Below the pieces are notes generated by a model that did not search any database, was not told the DNA's origin, and worked only from the letters and a program-made list of their open reading frames with translations. 64,000 nucleotides of DNA from Zeus faber (taxonomy: Eukaryota; Chordata; Actinopteri; Zeiformes; Zeidae), in assembly GCA_960531495.1 (NCBI GenBank), contig OY482861.1:6696839-6760838 (forward strand). Direction: 5' to 3'. Within the stretch, counting starts at the first letter, position 1; the number at the start of each line of letters is the position of its first letter. A program made the position numbers and the translations under genes. This document shows positions 61,870 to 64,000 of the stretch, one piece after another.

Positions 61870-61890
61870 ACGTGTGTGTGTGTGTGTGTG
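61731..61890. repeat. (GA)n(GT)n microsatellite
   Basis: A GA run to 61,754, then a GT run with a few TC and CA interruptions to about 61,890. Confidence 0.97.
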
Positions 61891-62614
<724 letters not shown>

Positions 62615-63964
62615 GTTGGGCGAGGAGGAGGTCATTTAAACAGGCGTACACACCTTCTTTCTGTCTTTAGCACACTGTTACTTTAACTTTTATGTTTGTA
62701 CACACATCGGCCCCACCAAAATTCCCATGTCCTCACTTTCCACCCACACACCAGGAAACCAGGCCCAGAAAAATTCTATCCAGAACCAGAAAAGTCATGA
62801 TAAATGGAGAGTCTGTATCCTAAACGGCTCTCTGTGTTCGAATACAATTGACTCTATTGCTTCCAAACACCTGAAGGAAAGAAGAGTAAAGACCAAATCA
62901 ATTCATGTTGCAAATTCCACATGAACGCATTGAGACAAAGTCCTGATCTTAGAGATTTACCGCTTTGGAAGACTCTAGACCCTCGCGCCTGCAGAGAGAG
63001 AGAGAGAGAGAGAGAGTGAAAACGACAGGGCGAGAGAGGGAGGTTCATTGCTGGTTTGTCAAGTGTCTTATGGCCTGTCAAGGTCTCCGTCTCTAATTAG
63101 CAGCGTCTAATTGGAGGAGAGAAATGACAGAGCAGCAGGAGCGGCTGAAAGTGAAATCGGTTCTGTGACACACTGCGTTGGCACACAGTGCGGTGACGCT
63201 GCCTGTGTCACACCGCAGTGCGTCGCTTTTGAAGAGCTTTGAGAACACGGAGAACCTTCTCAAAGCCATGCAGGTTCTGTTTCCCTGTAATAGATTGTTG
63301 TTGACGACATGGAGGTCCTGCCGCCAGATGGCCATCGCAACAAGGTCACAGTGCTGTTTGTTGGAGGCAGGAAATTGGACGGTGTTGAATTGTGCAGTTG
63401 AGACCTTTTTTTTTTTTTTTTACGCAGAATATTATAGAACAGCAGAGCCCATGCAGGCGTGATCCCAGAACGACTCAGTCCAGTTCACTCCGGCTCGGAG
63501 GATTCCAATTCTCTGACCTACTTTTCACATCTTTTAATTTCCTGGTATTTCCAAAGTACGGGTCTTTTATTTTAACAATATATATAGATATAAATAATTA
63601 TGATACAGTATATAGTTTTAACAAAGTTATAAGTATATAGTTATAACTGAGCTATAACAAAGTACAATATATATATAACTAAGTAGTTATAGGTAGTTAC
63701 ATAGTTATGACTATGTAAAATATAAATAACTAAGTAATTCTAGTCAGTTATTTAGTTCAAAGCTCTTTCAGTTCATGTTTATTGTTCAAGATTGTCATAT
63801 GCACTTTAACAGTAACATTCATTCATTCATACATTCAAATGCAATGAAATGCTTGTGAAATGCCCTGGCAAGTTATAATTTAGTTACTTATAATGAAGTT
63901 ATAGTTATATAAGTAAGTAGTTAGTTATATACAGTAGTTATAACTCAGTTGTTATTCAGTTTTG

Positions 63965-63965
<1 letters not shown>
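62615..63965. other. Non-coding DNA, possibly regulatory in part
   Basis: A GA run lies at 62,991-63,016. 63,085-63,370 has taattag motifs and low repeat content, but no exon is evident. 63,570 to the end is AT-rich with degenerate tagttata repeats. Confidence 0.45.

Positions 63966-64000
<35 letters not shown>
63966..64000. repeat. (TA)n microsatellite, runs off the window
   Basis: TA run reaching the last base. Confidence 0.95.

Overview
The window looks like nuclear DNA from a teleost fish. Long stretches have no open frame, and roughly three dozen microsatellites interrupt it (CA, GA, GATA/GACA, GAG and AAT arrays). The recognisable coding remains all belong to fish-type transposable elements: an L1/Tx1-like LINE, Jockey/L2-group reverse transcriptase fragments, a Ty3/gypsy chromovirus, Tc1-like transposons and a tRNA-derived SINE. 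There is no operon structure, no compact gene spacing and no bacterial signal. I recognise no complete host gene. The window reads as intergenic or intronic DNA.

Layout: 0-8.5 kb is AT-rich DNA with microsatellites. 8.5-9.9 kb is CpG- and GC-rich, with a CCAAT box and a GC box. On the minus strand it holds a plausible first coding exon (9301-9400) that encodes a signal-peptide-like start and ends at a consensus splice donor. This is the best host-gene candidate, and its later exons would lie at lower coordinates or outside the window. 11.9-12.3 kb is a SINE, 14.65-15.24 kb an internally deleted Tc1-like element, and 16.2-18.4 kb a dispersed repeat whose sister copy is at 34.4-35.6 kb. 18.99-19.5 kb holds LINE and other element fragments. 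20.1-22.6 kb is a minus-strand chromovirus lacking most of gag plus protease and reverse transcriptase. 23.5-24.5 kb is a minus-strand LINE fragment.

25-44 kb is repeat-poor in coding terms but contains GATA/GACA blocks, two partial LTR elements (29.4-29.85 and 32.4-32.93 kb) and two 420-bp inverted copies about 98% alike (37.08-37.49 and 40.04-40.46 kb). 44.0-49.7 kb is a nearly full-length but decayed L1-type LINE on the plus strand. Its GC-rich 3' region recurs, 5'-truncated and in the same orientation, at 52.2-53.95 and 60.43-61.25 kb. 54.18-54.57 kb is a clean solo LTR with a 5-bp target duplication. 58.70-60.19 kb is a Tc1/mariner element with nested terminal repeats and a DD37E-type catalytic spacing, interrupted by a SINE tail. 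61-64 kb is mostly GT/CA arrays.

No set of genes here works together as a system. What the sequence records is layered transposon insertion, truncation and decay. Every transposase or polymerase frame is interrupted, and two LINE reverse transcriptases have lost the catalytic YADD box.
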